Assembly: GCF_019112545.1 (NCBI RefSeq)
Contig: NW_025064982.1
Span: forward strand, 1-15,901
Source: Guyanagaster necrorhizus
Lineage: Eukaryota; Basidiomycota; Agaricomycetes; Agaricales; Physalacriaceae
DNA: 15,901 nucleotides
Direction of reading: 5' to 3'
Part shown: positions 9,249-15,901 of the stretch, piece by piece
How positions within the stretch are numbered: position 1 is the first letter of the stretch
How the letters are laid out: every line of letters begins with the position of its first letter
The notes under the pieces: model-generated
Databases searched by the model: none
Told to the model about the DNA's origin: nothing
What the model saw: only the letters and a program-made list of their open reading frames with translations
Position numbers and translations under genes: made by a program

Positions 9249-10961
9249 CTTTTTAGAACAATCCTTCACCATATATCCCTTCTGACTGCAATTAAAGCAT
9301 TTTCCTTCCTTCTTCATTCGGTCAATGTCCATTGGCTTTTTTGCCCCTATATACATGGTTCCTGTTCCAGTCTTGAAGGAAGTCTGAGCTGGAGAGGTTC
9401 CCTGTAGTTTTCCAGCAGTTGTCCCTGAGTTCTTATTTGGGGTTGGTGGAGTCAATTTCTTAACATAATCTTGTAAGGTTGACGATTCTGCTTTCTACCT
9501 TTGCCACTCTCTGTACATTTTGATGATCCTTTCTTTCCATTCGTCATATTCTACTGGCATTAGCATTTTAATGCCAATAGTGGAAATCATCATAATGTAT
9601 GAGGAGGGGACACCTCGCTTGAGGGCCTTGACCATTTGGCTGTTATTGGCTGTATCCTCCTGGATGCCTGCCAGCTTGGCAAGCTGCTCTAGCTCATCAA
9701 AGTAGTCTGTTGCTGCCTTATCTCTCATCTTGTATTCCTTGATCTTTTGCTTGTGTACTTCCTGTATCACCAGATCAATGAATTTATCATTTAGCATTTG
9801 TTTGAACACTGGCCATAAAGGGTACTAGTAGTGCTGTCAAGTGGTTGATCAGAAATTAGAAGAGATAAGGATCCATCACATTTTCACCTTTTCTTTGAGA
9901 TAAGAGATGGTGAAGGCTACCTTATTTATATCGGTCTTCAGGTACCCGATGTAGACTTTGAAGTACTGTTCGCAATTGATGAGAAAGTGGTTGATATCAT
10001 CAGAGGCCCCTTTAAAAGAGCAGGGTTTCTGCAGAAGATTTGGTCGACATTAAAGGACTGCAGCATCATAAGGCAGTACTCCCATTGGATTGGGCCAGTC
10101 AGCAAAAGAGAGGCACTGCCATTCTTGCAGGGGCCCAGGGAAGGAATATAACGAGTTATCATCTGCTACTGGACTGCCTCATGGAAGTTTGTCTCTTTGC
10201 ACTATGACCCCATCCCAAATCATGAAGCCTAGTCATACTGCTTCTGGGTCATCCTGTACTGGCTCCTTTCCTACCCCACTCCTGCTTGCTTAGTCAGAGG
10301 GTGGCTGTGCTCTCAGTAGTTGGCTTCCTTTGTCAGTCCAAGAATTTCAGAAACCAGTTGGTTTTTTATTCAGCTTGAGTCATGTTCATGTTAGCTGAGT
10401 TGCCATTGAACATGTTGAGAGGTCAGAGTATGAAAAGGTACTGTAGACTGACAGGATATGGTATTTGGCTGTTTTAGGTTTTTTGGAGGGTGATAGCAGC
10501 ATTGGTCAGAGGGAGGGTGTCAGCAGATATGCCAGTGGCTGGCTGACTGGGTCTTTTGAGTGTTTTTGGTTATACTGCTGAGCAGCGTAGTCTGTTGCTG
10601 CCCACCTCAGGATTTCTGTCTGCTTATTAGTTTCTGAACATAAATATAATTGTTCTATTTGCGATGCTACTCAAGTAGTGTCATGCCATAAAAAGTTTAC
10701 TCCCTGCAAGTAGTACTCCTAGTACTCTTGATTTCTTGCTTCTTGAATCAGCCTTTCCAGCTCCTCTTCATCCACTTCTTCCTGTAAGTCATATGGTGGT
10801 CCTTGAAGCAGGTCACTGCTTTCAGTTTCTTCCTCATCACTCTCTTCTTCCTCAGAGAAGATGTCAGGCAGATCATAAAAACTCCCCTTATCCCCTGCTG
10901 GTCAGACTGTTATTCTGCTACTCTGGCTAGGTGCTAGAGACAGTGGCAGGGGTCAAAGCAT
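9138..10961 (-). pseudogene. gag: Inner gag: acidic region, conserved pre-capsid domain, capsid, zinc knuckle (decayed)
   Basis: About 600 codons; ATG at 10961 is one possible start and 11003 another. In order: an acidic stretch (SEEEESDEEETESS, near 10860), a coil-prone Glu/Gln segment, and a conserved pre-capsid domain (about 10330-10030) with DDPEA, GSPVADD and ADWPN. A typical Ty3/gypsy capsid then begins FKGASDDINHFLINCEQYF, with KTDINKVAF and SYLKEK (10010-9870). The capsid runs on through KAATDYFDELEQLAKLAGI to YDEWKERIIKMYREWQR (9809-9495). The nucleocapsid knuckle at 9258-9299 has His changed to Tyr (codon 9273-9275), so it should no longer bind zinc. The stop is TGA at 9138-9140, conserved in the outer copy. 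Stops near 9820-9880 match Arg/Gln/Trp positions in the outer copy. The frame is held throughout the compared region. Confidence 0.85.
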
Positions 10962-12339
10962 TGGGGTAGGTGGTGGCAGATTGACTTCTGATATTCTCAT
11001 CATACCAGTTGCCTCCTGTTGCTCTCACCACCTCCACTCACTTGCAATAGAGCTGAACATTTCTTCAATATCCATTATTGAGTAGTAACCTGATAACTTG
11101 GCTCCTGAGGAATCCTTGGAGTGCATGGGCAGAGATGTGAGCAGTTCTGGGGACTTATAGCCCATAGTGTCTGAATACAGACTCATCATTATTGAACATA
11201 GTGTCAGCACTTGGAGTTTATCAGGAAGGAGGATATTGTGGGGTGAGAGAATGCAGGGGGGTTCTGAGATTGACTTCTTCTGCTGCAATAGTCTCATTTC
11301 TCCAGTGATTAGCACTCCACCTACTGGATCCTGTGCTGAGTTCTCTGAAGACTCAGGTTTGAGGAGATGGGCTAATGTGTACTGAGGCAAGGACAGTAGC
11401 CCTCTCAGGTCAAAGCTCATACCAGTTTGAGATGTCAGCTCTTTCCAGTTGAGCCCTCTCGATTTTCTACTGCTCTTCTCTATATTCTCTGTCATACTCT
11501 GCAGCTTCTCACTGCCTTTGCCCACTTTTGATGATGCACTCCTCAAGCTCACTGCAAACTGACTGTGATGTGGTTCACTGTCTCTGCTCTTCTTGTCAGA
11601 TGGTCTCATCATAGTTAAATGGGATGTTTGTATCCCAGGTCAGGAAGTACCGATGGATGACTTCATCTCATACTTCTCTTCCATGCTGCTCATCTCAGAT
11701 TTGAGCTGATGATGTCCTCTCCATCCCACCACTTGTTCTGATTGAGCAGGGGGGAGTTGTAGTAGAGCTGTGAGGCTGGCTTCCAGGAGTTGAGTGTTGG
11801 GATCTTTCAGCTATCTGAGTGGAACTGAGAGAGTCTCTGGCATGGTTACCAATCCCTCTGGTCAGAGAGGTAGGAGCAGAGTCAGGAGAGAGAGACTGCT
11901 GAAAGAAGTCTCCCAGGATCTCCTCATCTTCATGGTCTGACAGAGGTCCACTGACCCATGGGTTTTGGAATCCTGTGTCACAATTGTCATGGTCTCTGCT
12001 GGGTCATCAGAGAGGGTATCAGTGTCTTTCTTCTTTTTGAATGTCTTCTTGATGCAGGCTGCTAGGTCCAGCTTCTAGTAAGAGGCTTGTCAGGGACTGG
12101 TGGGATGTTTATCAGGAGTTAGAGATGTCATGGAGGGAAAGGTCAGAGGTTACATTATGTAGGATGTGTCATATATGCTGAAACTCATTGTAATGTCTGA
12201 TAACCCAAGTGGTAATTGAATAGCATCCTCAGCACAGCTGGATGATCACCAATAATCCCAACAATGTTCCAACAATGGAAGCAAGAAGTTCAAAGAACTT
12301 GTGATCGAAGTTTGGGTCTGAGAAATTGATTGAGGGCAT
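10888..12339 (-). pseudogene. Inner ORF1: upstream protein of unknown function with N-terminal hydrophobic segment (decayed)
   Basis: I do not recognise this protein. The frame starts at ATG 12339, 57 bases after the LTR, and runs to TAA 10888-10890 (483 codons) with no indel found but several stops, the first a TGA at 12229-12231. The start is supported by the outer copy, whose ATG lies 56 bases after its LTR. Residues about 15-36 are strongly hydrophobic (LLASIVGTLLGLLVIIQLC), like a membrane anchor or signal anchor. A region with SITTW and IRHY follows, then Ser/Thr/Pro-rich sequence (12000-11700), then a Glu/Gln/Arg-rich coil-prone part (AAEYDREYREEQ). The outer ORF1 keeps the same features in the same order. 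Over one 37-codon aligned block (11095-11205 against 14292-14402) I count 6, 9 and 14 differences at codon positions 1, 2 and 3, which favours this frame. It overlaps gag by about 74 bases. It could be an extension of gag reached by a +1 shift rather than a separate protein. Confidence 0.6.
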
Positions 12340-12381
12340 TTGGTTTCCTCTGCACTAATAGGCATGAGGAAAGGGAAGATA

Positions 12382-12395
12382 CAGCTTCAAGCTAA
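12382..12395 (-). other. Primer-binding site, self-priming (Tf1-like) type, inner element
   Basis: One base after the 5' LTR the minus strand reads TTAGCTTGAAGCTG. It is the exact 14-base reverse complement of CAGCTTCAAGCTAA inside the LTR (12547-12560), which lies about 34 bases after a TATA-like box where the RNA should begin. There is no tRNA-type TGG at the site. In Tf1 the RNA 5' end folds onto such a site to prime reverse transcription. Confidence 0.72.
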
Positions 12396-12546
12396 TTGTT
12401 AGATCCAAGTGTCATGTGAACCAATACACATGATAAACAGGTGTCTCTTCACACTTCGAGAGATCAGCTGAGTACACTGATGCATATCTGGATTGGTGTG
12501 TTACAAGATTAAGGATTGACTCAAGGTAGAATAGTAGTTATAAACT

Positions 12547-12560
12547 TTAGCTTGAAGCTG
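12547..12560 (-). promoter_or_regulatory. Predicted RNA 5' end / self-priming motif in inner 5' LTR
   Basis: CAGCTTCAAGCTAA on the minus strand, 34 bases downstream of TATTTAA and complementary over all 14 bases to 12382-12395. The transcription start itself is inferred from spacing. Confidence 0.6.
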
Positions 12561-12587
12561 GAGATTTCCTAGTGAAAGCAAGTCTCC

Positions 12588-12594
12588 TTAAATA
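12588..12594 (-). promoter_or_regulatory. TATA-like box of inner 5' LTR promoter
   Basis: TATTTAA on the minus strand, 34 bases before the self-priming motif. It is conserved in all four LTR copies and lies in a 65-bp block (12588-12652) identical to the 3' LTR. Confidence 0.55.
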
Positions 12595-12854
12595 CTGTAC
12601 ATGTTCTGCTAATAATACTTTGTGCTAATTGTGTGTTTCTCTGTCCTGAGTGTCTATTGTTCTTGGACATCATTACTATATATAAAAGATCAATTGTGCA
12701 TTTGTTGTTAGACATCAGTTACATCAAAGAGTTATGGTGAAGTTATTTGTTATGATGACTAAGCCTTCCCACAGCTCTAAGCACTCATCTTTTGATGCTC
12801 TGACTAAGCATAGATATGGGTTTTATAATAAAGAGAAAAAGAAAAATTATAATA

Positions 12855-12859
12855 TTTGC
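12855..12859. repeat. Target site duplication TTTGC (right) of inner element
   Basis: It follows the LTR end and repeats 4752-4756. The next bases (AAAGCATTCC) continue the outer gag. Confidence 0.9.
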
Positions 12860-14122
12860 AAAGCATTCCAGCTCATTGAAATAGTCTGTGGCTGCTTTAT
12901 CCCCCATCTTATACTCCTTGATTTTTTGCTTGTAAACTTCTTGTACTGCCAGATCAATGAATTTATCATTTAACATCTGTTTAAATACTGGCCATAAGGG
13001 ATACTGATAGTGCTCCTGAGTTGATGATCAGAAGTTTGAGAAGATTAAGATCCACCAAATCTTGGCTTTCTCCTCAAGATAGGAGGCAAAAAATATGACC
13101 TTGTTTATGTCCAAGCCAAGATATCTGATATATACTTTGAAGTATTATTTGCAATCAACCAGGAATCAGTCGATATCATCTAAAGCCCTCTTGAAGAAGC
13201 AAGGCTTTTGAAGCAACTCAGGTCAGCATTGTAAGATGGCAGTGTTCTCAGGTAGCATGCCTATCAGGTTGGGCCATTCTGAAAATAGAGGTCAACCCCA
13301 CTCATGTGAGAGTCCAGAGAATGAATGAAGGGAGTGGTCATCAGCAACTGGACTTCCCTTTAGGGTGATATCCTTCCAGACAATTACCCTATCTTATATG
13401 ATAAACCTAAGACAAATGGCCTCAGGGTCATCTCATATTAGTTCTTTTCCTGCACCACTTGGTCCTGCTTGATTGGGGGGCAGCTGTTCATCAAGAAGCC
13501 AGCTTTCTATGCCAGTCCAGGGGTTTCAAAATCCTTAGTGCTATAGTGCCAAAGAATTCAGCTGAGGTCGGGTTTTAGTAAATCGGATTGCTGTACTTCA
13601 GATCAATGGGTCTGATGCTTTAGCCCAGCTTCACATAGATGGTGCCATGTAAACAGCTTATTTCGGTGGAACAGATGGAGATTGCAGTATTGGTTGTGGC
13701 TGAACTTTGGATTGATATGAGGGAATTAGCTTGAGCAGGTCCTCTGGATGTTGTCAGTCATATTCCTCCCATGCATACTTAGTCATGGCATACTATAAAA
13801 TGTCTGTTTTTTCAGTAGCATCTGCATACTTATATTTCTGTCCTAAGGGTGTAACTCTCCAGCAGGCATCCCTTTACAAAAAGAGCATTTTCTGCTCATA
13901 TAGTCCTTGGTATTCTTTTCTCCTCTCCCTCTCCATTTCTCCTCTCAGCGCTTCTTCATTGGTATCTTCATCTGTGTATTCCATGAATTGTTCAGGTCTG
14001 AAAGGGCCTTCACTGTCTTCCTTGTCACTCTCATCTCTGCTGTCCTCTTCCTCTAGGAGGAAACTGATGGGTGAGTTGTAGATGGATGGGATGCCCAGCC
14101 TGAGGGTCACTAGAGAGCCCAT
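12860..14122 (-). pseudogene. gag: Outer gag, 5' part: acidic region, pre-capsid domain, first part of capsid (decayed)
   Basis: It is read from a likely ATG at 14122 to the insertion point, about 420 codons in one frame. A short hydrophobic/Pro lead is followed by an acidic run (LEEEDSRDESDKEDSEG, near 14050), then a charged stretch (EMERERRKEYQGLYEQKM) and ADATEKTDIL. The pre-capsid domain (about 13550-13210) shares DDPEA, GSPVADD, SEWPN, LPENTAIL and LLQKP with the inner copy. The capsid starts near 13190 (ALDDID, then YFKVYI) and runs through SYLEEKAKIWW, YPLWPVFKQMLNDKFIDL and AATDYFNEL, where the inner element enters. Stops are mostly TGA at positions expected to be Arg, plus TAA and TAG for Gln. 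With 4211-4756 it totals about 600 codons, like the inner gag. Confidence 0.85.
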
Positions 14123-15566
14123 TGTCAGTCTTAGTACTGGGCCCAGCAGTGTCAGGGTTGGAGGCTGTTGGCTGGATAGAGATGTTTGGGAGCCAACTGT
14201 ATCATGTCCCTCTGCATGCTCTTTCTTCCTCCAGTTTTCAGCTATAGAGGCTGAAGTTTCTCTGGAATCTAGAATTGAGGGACTGGTGAGTGACTTGGCT
14301 ACTCAGGAATCAGCAGAGGGCATGGTCAGAGATGTGAGCATTGTTAGGTACCCAGAGCCTATAGGCTCTGAGGACAGAGTCAGCATTGGAGGAAATAGTG
14401 TCGGTTCTGGCAGAGTATTGGAGAGAAGGGAGGTGGTTATCTCCTGTGGCATGTTCTCTTCTGATGGCTTCACTTCTGATAACAGTGCTCCCTGGTCCTG
14501 TCCATGGGTCAGATTCTGAGTCAGACTCCCTGAAAGGAGATCCTGTGGAGTCAGTTCAGAGCCCATACCAGCTGAGGGAGGCTGATCCCAATCTTTCAGC
14601 CTCCTCCTATCATCATTGTCATCACTCTTGTCTGTCATACTCTGTTTCTTCATATGCTTGCTGAGCCTCCTTCTGAACATAGTCGGCAAGCTCTTCTTGG
14701 GCTTGCTGTATTTCTGCTTGGTGGTTCTGATTTTGCTGCTGCTGCTGTATTATGTCATTGTAGTCAAAAGGAACCATGAGGTCTCAGTCTGGGAATACTC
14801 ATCATATAATCCTGTTCTGAGTGACTCTCTCTCTGGTGCTGGCTGTTCCTTCTTCTGGCTGGCTCCCGATGTGAAGGTTGTTATAGGGGTTCTCTGCTAC
14901 AGTGATAGTGAGCTCCACATTTGTGAAATCCTGGTGGGTGCTTTTTCTGTGAGAGTTGTCAAGCCTCAGCCTGCTAATGGATAGGCTTGGCTCAGGAGTA
15001 GCATAGAGGGAATTGTGGGGGGAGTTGGGGGCTGTCTAGAGTCTTGAAGCCATCCAAGTGGCATCAAGAGAGTTTTAAATATAGTTTCCAATCTCTGAGA
15101 TGTTTGGAGAGGCAGAGTGACTGGGGGTGAGGGAGTTTAGATGGACATTGTCAAGGATCTCCTCAGACTCTTGGGTGATGTTCATCATCCAAGAGTTCCA
15201 GAACTCTGCAAGAGTAGAGTTACCATCTCTGTTGGATCATTGAGAAGAGTATCGGGGTCTCTCTTCTTTCTGAAGGCTCTCCAAAGGTGGGTTGCTAGGC
15301 TTGGTTTTAGATATAGGTCATCCTTGCAGCTGGAAGGACACTCTGATGGAGGTGGAGATATCATGGAAAGGGAGATCTGAGGTTATGTTTCAGAGTATAG
15401 TATAGATCTGCTGAAATGCTTGATAGTGCCTGACTATCTAAGTAGTTACTGATTGTCATCTACAGCAAAGGGTAATGATGGCTAGAAGACTTAGTAGCAT
15501 TCTGATGATGGAAGCTATCAGTTCAAAGAAGTCATGATTGAGGTCTGTGATTGTTGTTGGGTGCAT
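14031..15566 (-). pseudogene. Outer ORF1: upstream protein of unknown function with N-terminal hydrophobic segment (decayed)
   Basis: I do not recognise the family. The frame runs from ATG 15566 to TGA 14031-14033 (511 codons) with no frameshift found. Stops are transition-type: TGA in place of Arg, TAG in place of Trp. Residues about 13-35 are hydrophobic (LIASIIRMLLSLLAIITLCC), matching the inner ORF1 in place and pattern. Next come SVTT and VRHYQAFQQIY, then a long Ser/Thr/Asn/Pro-rich part (15300-14800). A Gln-rich coil-prone segment follows (IIQQQQQQNQNHQAE, then QAYEETEYDRQE) near 14770-14620. A codon run near 14625 reads as TGA/TAG where CGA/CAG would give a continuous Arg/Gln/Glu coil. 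Gag begins within the last 92 bases in the +1 frame. It may be a separate protein or an N-terminal Gag extension. Confidence 0.6.
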
Positions 15567-15607
15567 TCGGTTTCTCAGCACAATTAGGCTTGAAAAAGGG
15601 AAGGTAA

Positions 15608-15621
15608 TAGCTTTGAGCTAA
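15608..15621 (-). other. Worn self-priming site of outer element
   Basis: It sits at the same place as the inner primer site, one base from the LTR. It matches the complement of CAGCTTCAAGCTAA (LTR 15784-15797) at 11 of 14 positions, and all three mismatches are transitions. Confidence 0.55.
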
Positions 15622-15622
15622 T

Positions 15623-15901
15623 TGTTAGGCTCAAGCTGCATATGATCAACTAACATGTGATAAACTAATGTGGCTTCATGTTCAAGCCTTCCATTAGAGT
15701 CCACTTTATGTGTTATTGTTGATTCTCTGTGCTTCAAGGTGTTGTGTGATTTAGCATGAGAGTAGAATGAGAATGTATAAACTTTAGCTTGAAGCTGAGG
15801 TTTTACCAGCAAGAGCAAGCTCCTTAAATACTAAACAGGATCTGCTAATAATACTATCTACTTATTGTATATTTCTCTGTCTCTGTGCTCATTGTCCTGA
15901 A
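15623..15901 (-). repeat. 5' LTR of outer element (right end cut by window)
   Basis: It begins TGTTAGGCTC, the same terminal hexamer as the inner LTRs, preceded by GCTAAT as in the inner element. It carries the self-priming motif (15784-15797) and a TATTTAA box (15824-15830). Its last 95 bases equal positions 1-95. Confidence 0.9.
15824..15830 (-). promoter_or_regulatory. TATA-like box of outer 5' LTR promoter
   Basis: TATTTAA on the minus strand, 33 bases upstream of CAGCTTC, as in the inner LTR. Confidence 0.5.

Larger units (their letters stand above)
4757..12854 (-). mobile_element. Inner Ty3/gypsy chromovirus-type LTR retrotransposon, full length, nested in outer gag
   Basis: Complete 8,098-bp element with two 458-bp LTRs, 5-bp target duplications, polypurine tract, self-priming site and the gene order ORF1-gag-pol on the minus strand. 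It belongs to the same family as its host element: proteins align throughout and the LTRs are related, but LTR and coding sequences are clearly different subfamilies. The two LTRs differ at about 65 of 458 positions by hand count, with only two transversions, so it inserted long ago or decayed quickly by cytosine mutation. Pol stays in one frame for about 4 kb. Confidence 0.95.
12397..12854 (-). repeat. 5' LTR of inner element
   Basis: 458 bp, from TGTTAG to ATAATA; the terminal CA has become TA. It matches 4757-5214 without length change, with about 65 differences, of which about 63 are transitions. Many differences are paired TG/CA swaps. The outside is flanked by TTTGC. Confidence 0.95.
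1..15901 (-). mobile_element. Outer Ty3/gypsy chromovirus-type LTR retrotransposon, degenerate, interrupted by a second element
   Basis: The element reads right to left: 5' LTR from 15623, worn self-priming site 15608-15621, ORF1 15566-14031, gag 14122-12860 continuing at 4756-4211, pol 4321-317, polypurine tract 297-284, 3' LTR 283-1. A related element at 4757-12854 splits gag. Removing that insert plus one TTTGC duplication (8,103 bases, a multiple of three) restores the gag frame exactly. Both outer LTRs are cut by the window edges, so no outer target duplication can be seen. All three genes carry in-frame stops, and pol has one visible 1-base insertion near 1500. As the host of the insertion, this element is the older of the two. 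Confidence 0.93.

Noticed and set aside
11025..11612. A 195-codon open frame on the minus strand in the inner leader region
   Set aside because: It is the longest open frame in the window, but in its compared part codon-position changes favour the adjacent ORF1 frame. It lies in the later gag frame upstream of the likely gag start, so I treat most of it as a shadow, with some doubt.
12382..12396. Conventional tRNA primer-binding site
   Set aside because: There is no TGG after the LTR, and the sequence is instead fully explained as the complement of an LTR motif.
14303..14689. A 128-codon minus-strand open frame in the outer leader
   Set aside because: Same situation as 11025-11612: it is the gag-phase shadow of ORF1. 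The ORF1 frame here reads as a Gln/Glu/Arg coil with CGA/CAG-derived stops.
14730..14750. Trinucleotide repeat (GCT)n
   Set aside because: Only about four units, and it encodes the Gln run of ORF1; not a separate microsatellite of note.
13731..14984. Plus-strand open frames of 92-145 codons (13731-14081, 14082-14519, 14386-14664, 14616-14984)
   Set aside because: They are antisense to gag and ORF1, are low-complexity Ser/Leu/Val-rich, and are not conserved in the inner copy. Antisense of Glu/Gln-rich coding DNA gives such frames.
1..15901. A circular virus or plasmid, because the ends match
   Set aside because: All content is explained by two LTR elements. There is no replication gene other than pol and no intact gene, and the repeat is LTR sequence.

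Overview
The window is almost entirely a pair of nested, decayed Ty3/gypsy LTR retrotransposons (Metaviridae, chromovirus type), both on the minus strand. I see no host gene, tRNA, rRNA or CRISPR array. The proteins suggest a fungal genome, most likely a basidiomycete: the Gag has a CX2CX4HX4C knuckle after an 'MDIDRMKKEGKCF'-like lead, the integrase carries a C-terminal chromodomain, and the priming looks like the Tf1/sushi self-priming type. CpG is very scarce (three in the first 1,000 bases). Differences between the inner LTRs are nearly all transitions, which implies a host that methylates and mutates transposon cytosines. The species is not identifiable from the sequence.

Layout, left to right on the plus strand. 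The outer element's 3' LTR occupies 1-283 (its left end is cut), followed by a polypurine tract (284-297), outer pol (317-4321) and the 3' part of outer gag (4211-4756). A complete inner element (4757-12854) sits inside outer gag between 5-bp target duplications TTTGC (4752-4756, 12855-12859). It has a 458-bp 3' LTR (4757-5214), a polypurine tract, pol (5248-9248), gag (9138 to about 10961), an upstream ORF1 (10888-12339), a primer site (12382-12395) and a 458-bp 5' LTR (12397-12854). The outer element then resumes with the 5' part of gag (12860-14122), its own ORF1 (14031-15566), a worn primer site (15608-15621) and its 5' LTR (15623 to the window end).

Both elements share one gene order in the sense direction: LTR, ORF1, gag, pol (protease, RT, RNase H, integrase, chromodomain), LTR. 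ORF1 overlaps gag, which is in the +1 frame relative to it. Gag overlaps pol, which is in the -1 frame. ORF1 is the least familiar part: about 480-510 codons, beginning with a membrane-like hydrophobic segment, and visible in both copies only after discounting transition-type stops. All genes are pseudogenes, but decay is almost purely by substitution, so frames can be followed for kilobases.

The first 95 bases equal the last 95 exactly. This means either that the window samples both outer LTRs or that it is a contig closed on itself through one LTR. The divergence of the younger inner LTRs favours the second reading.
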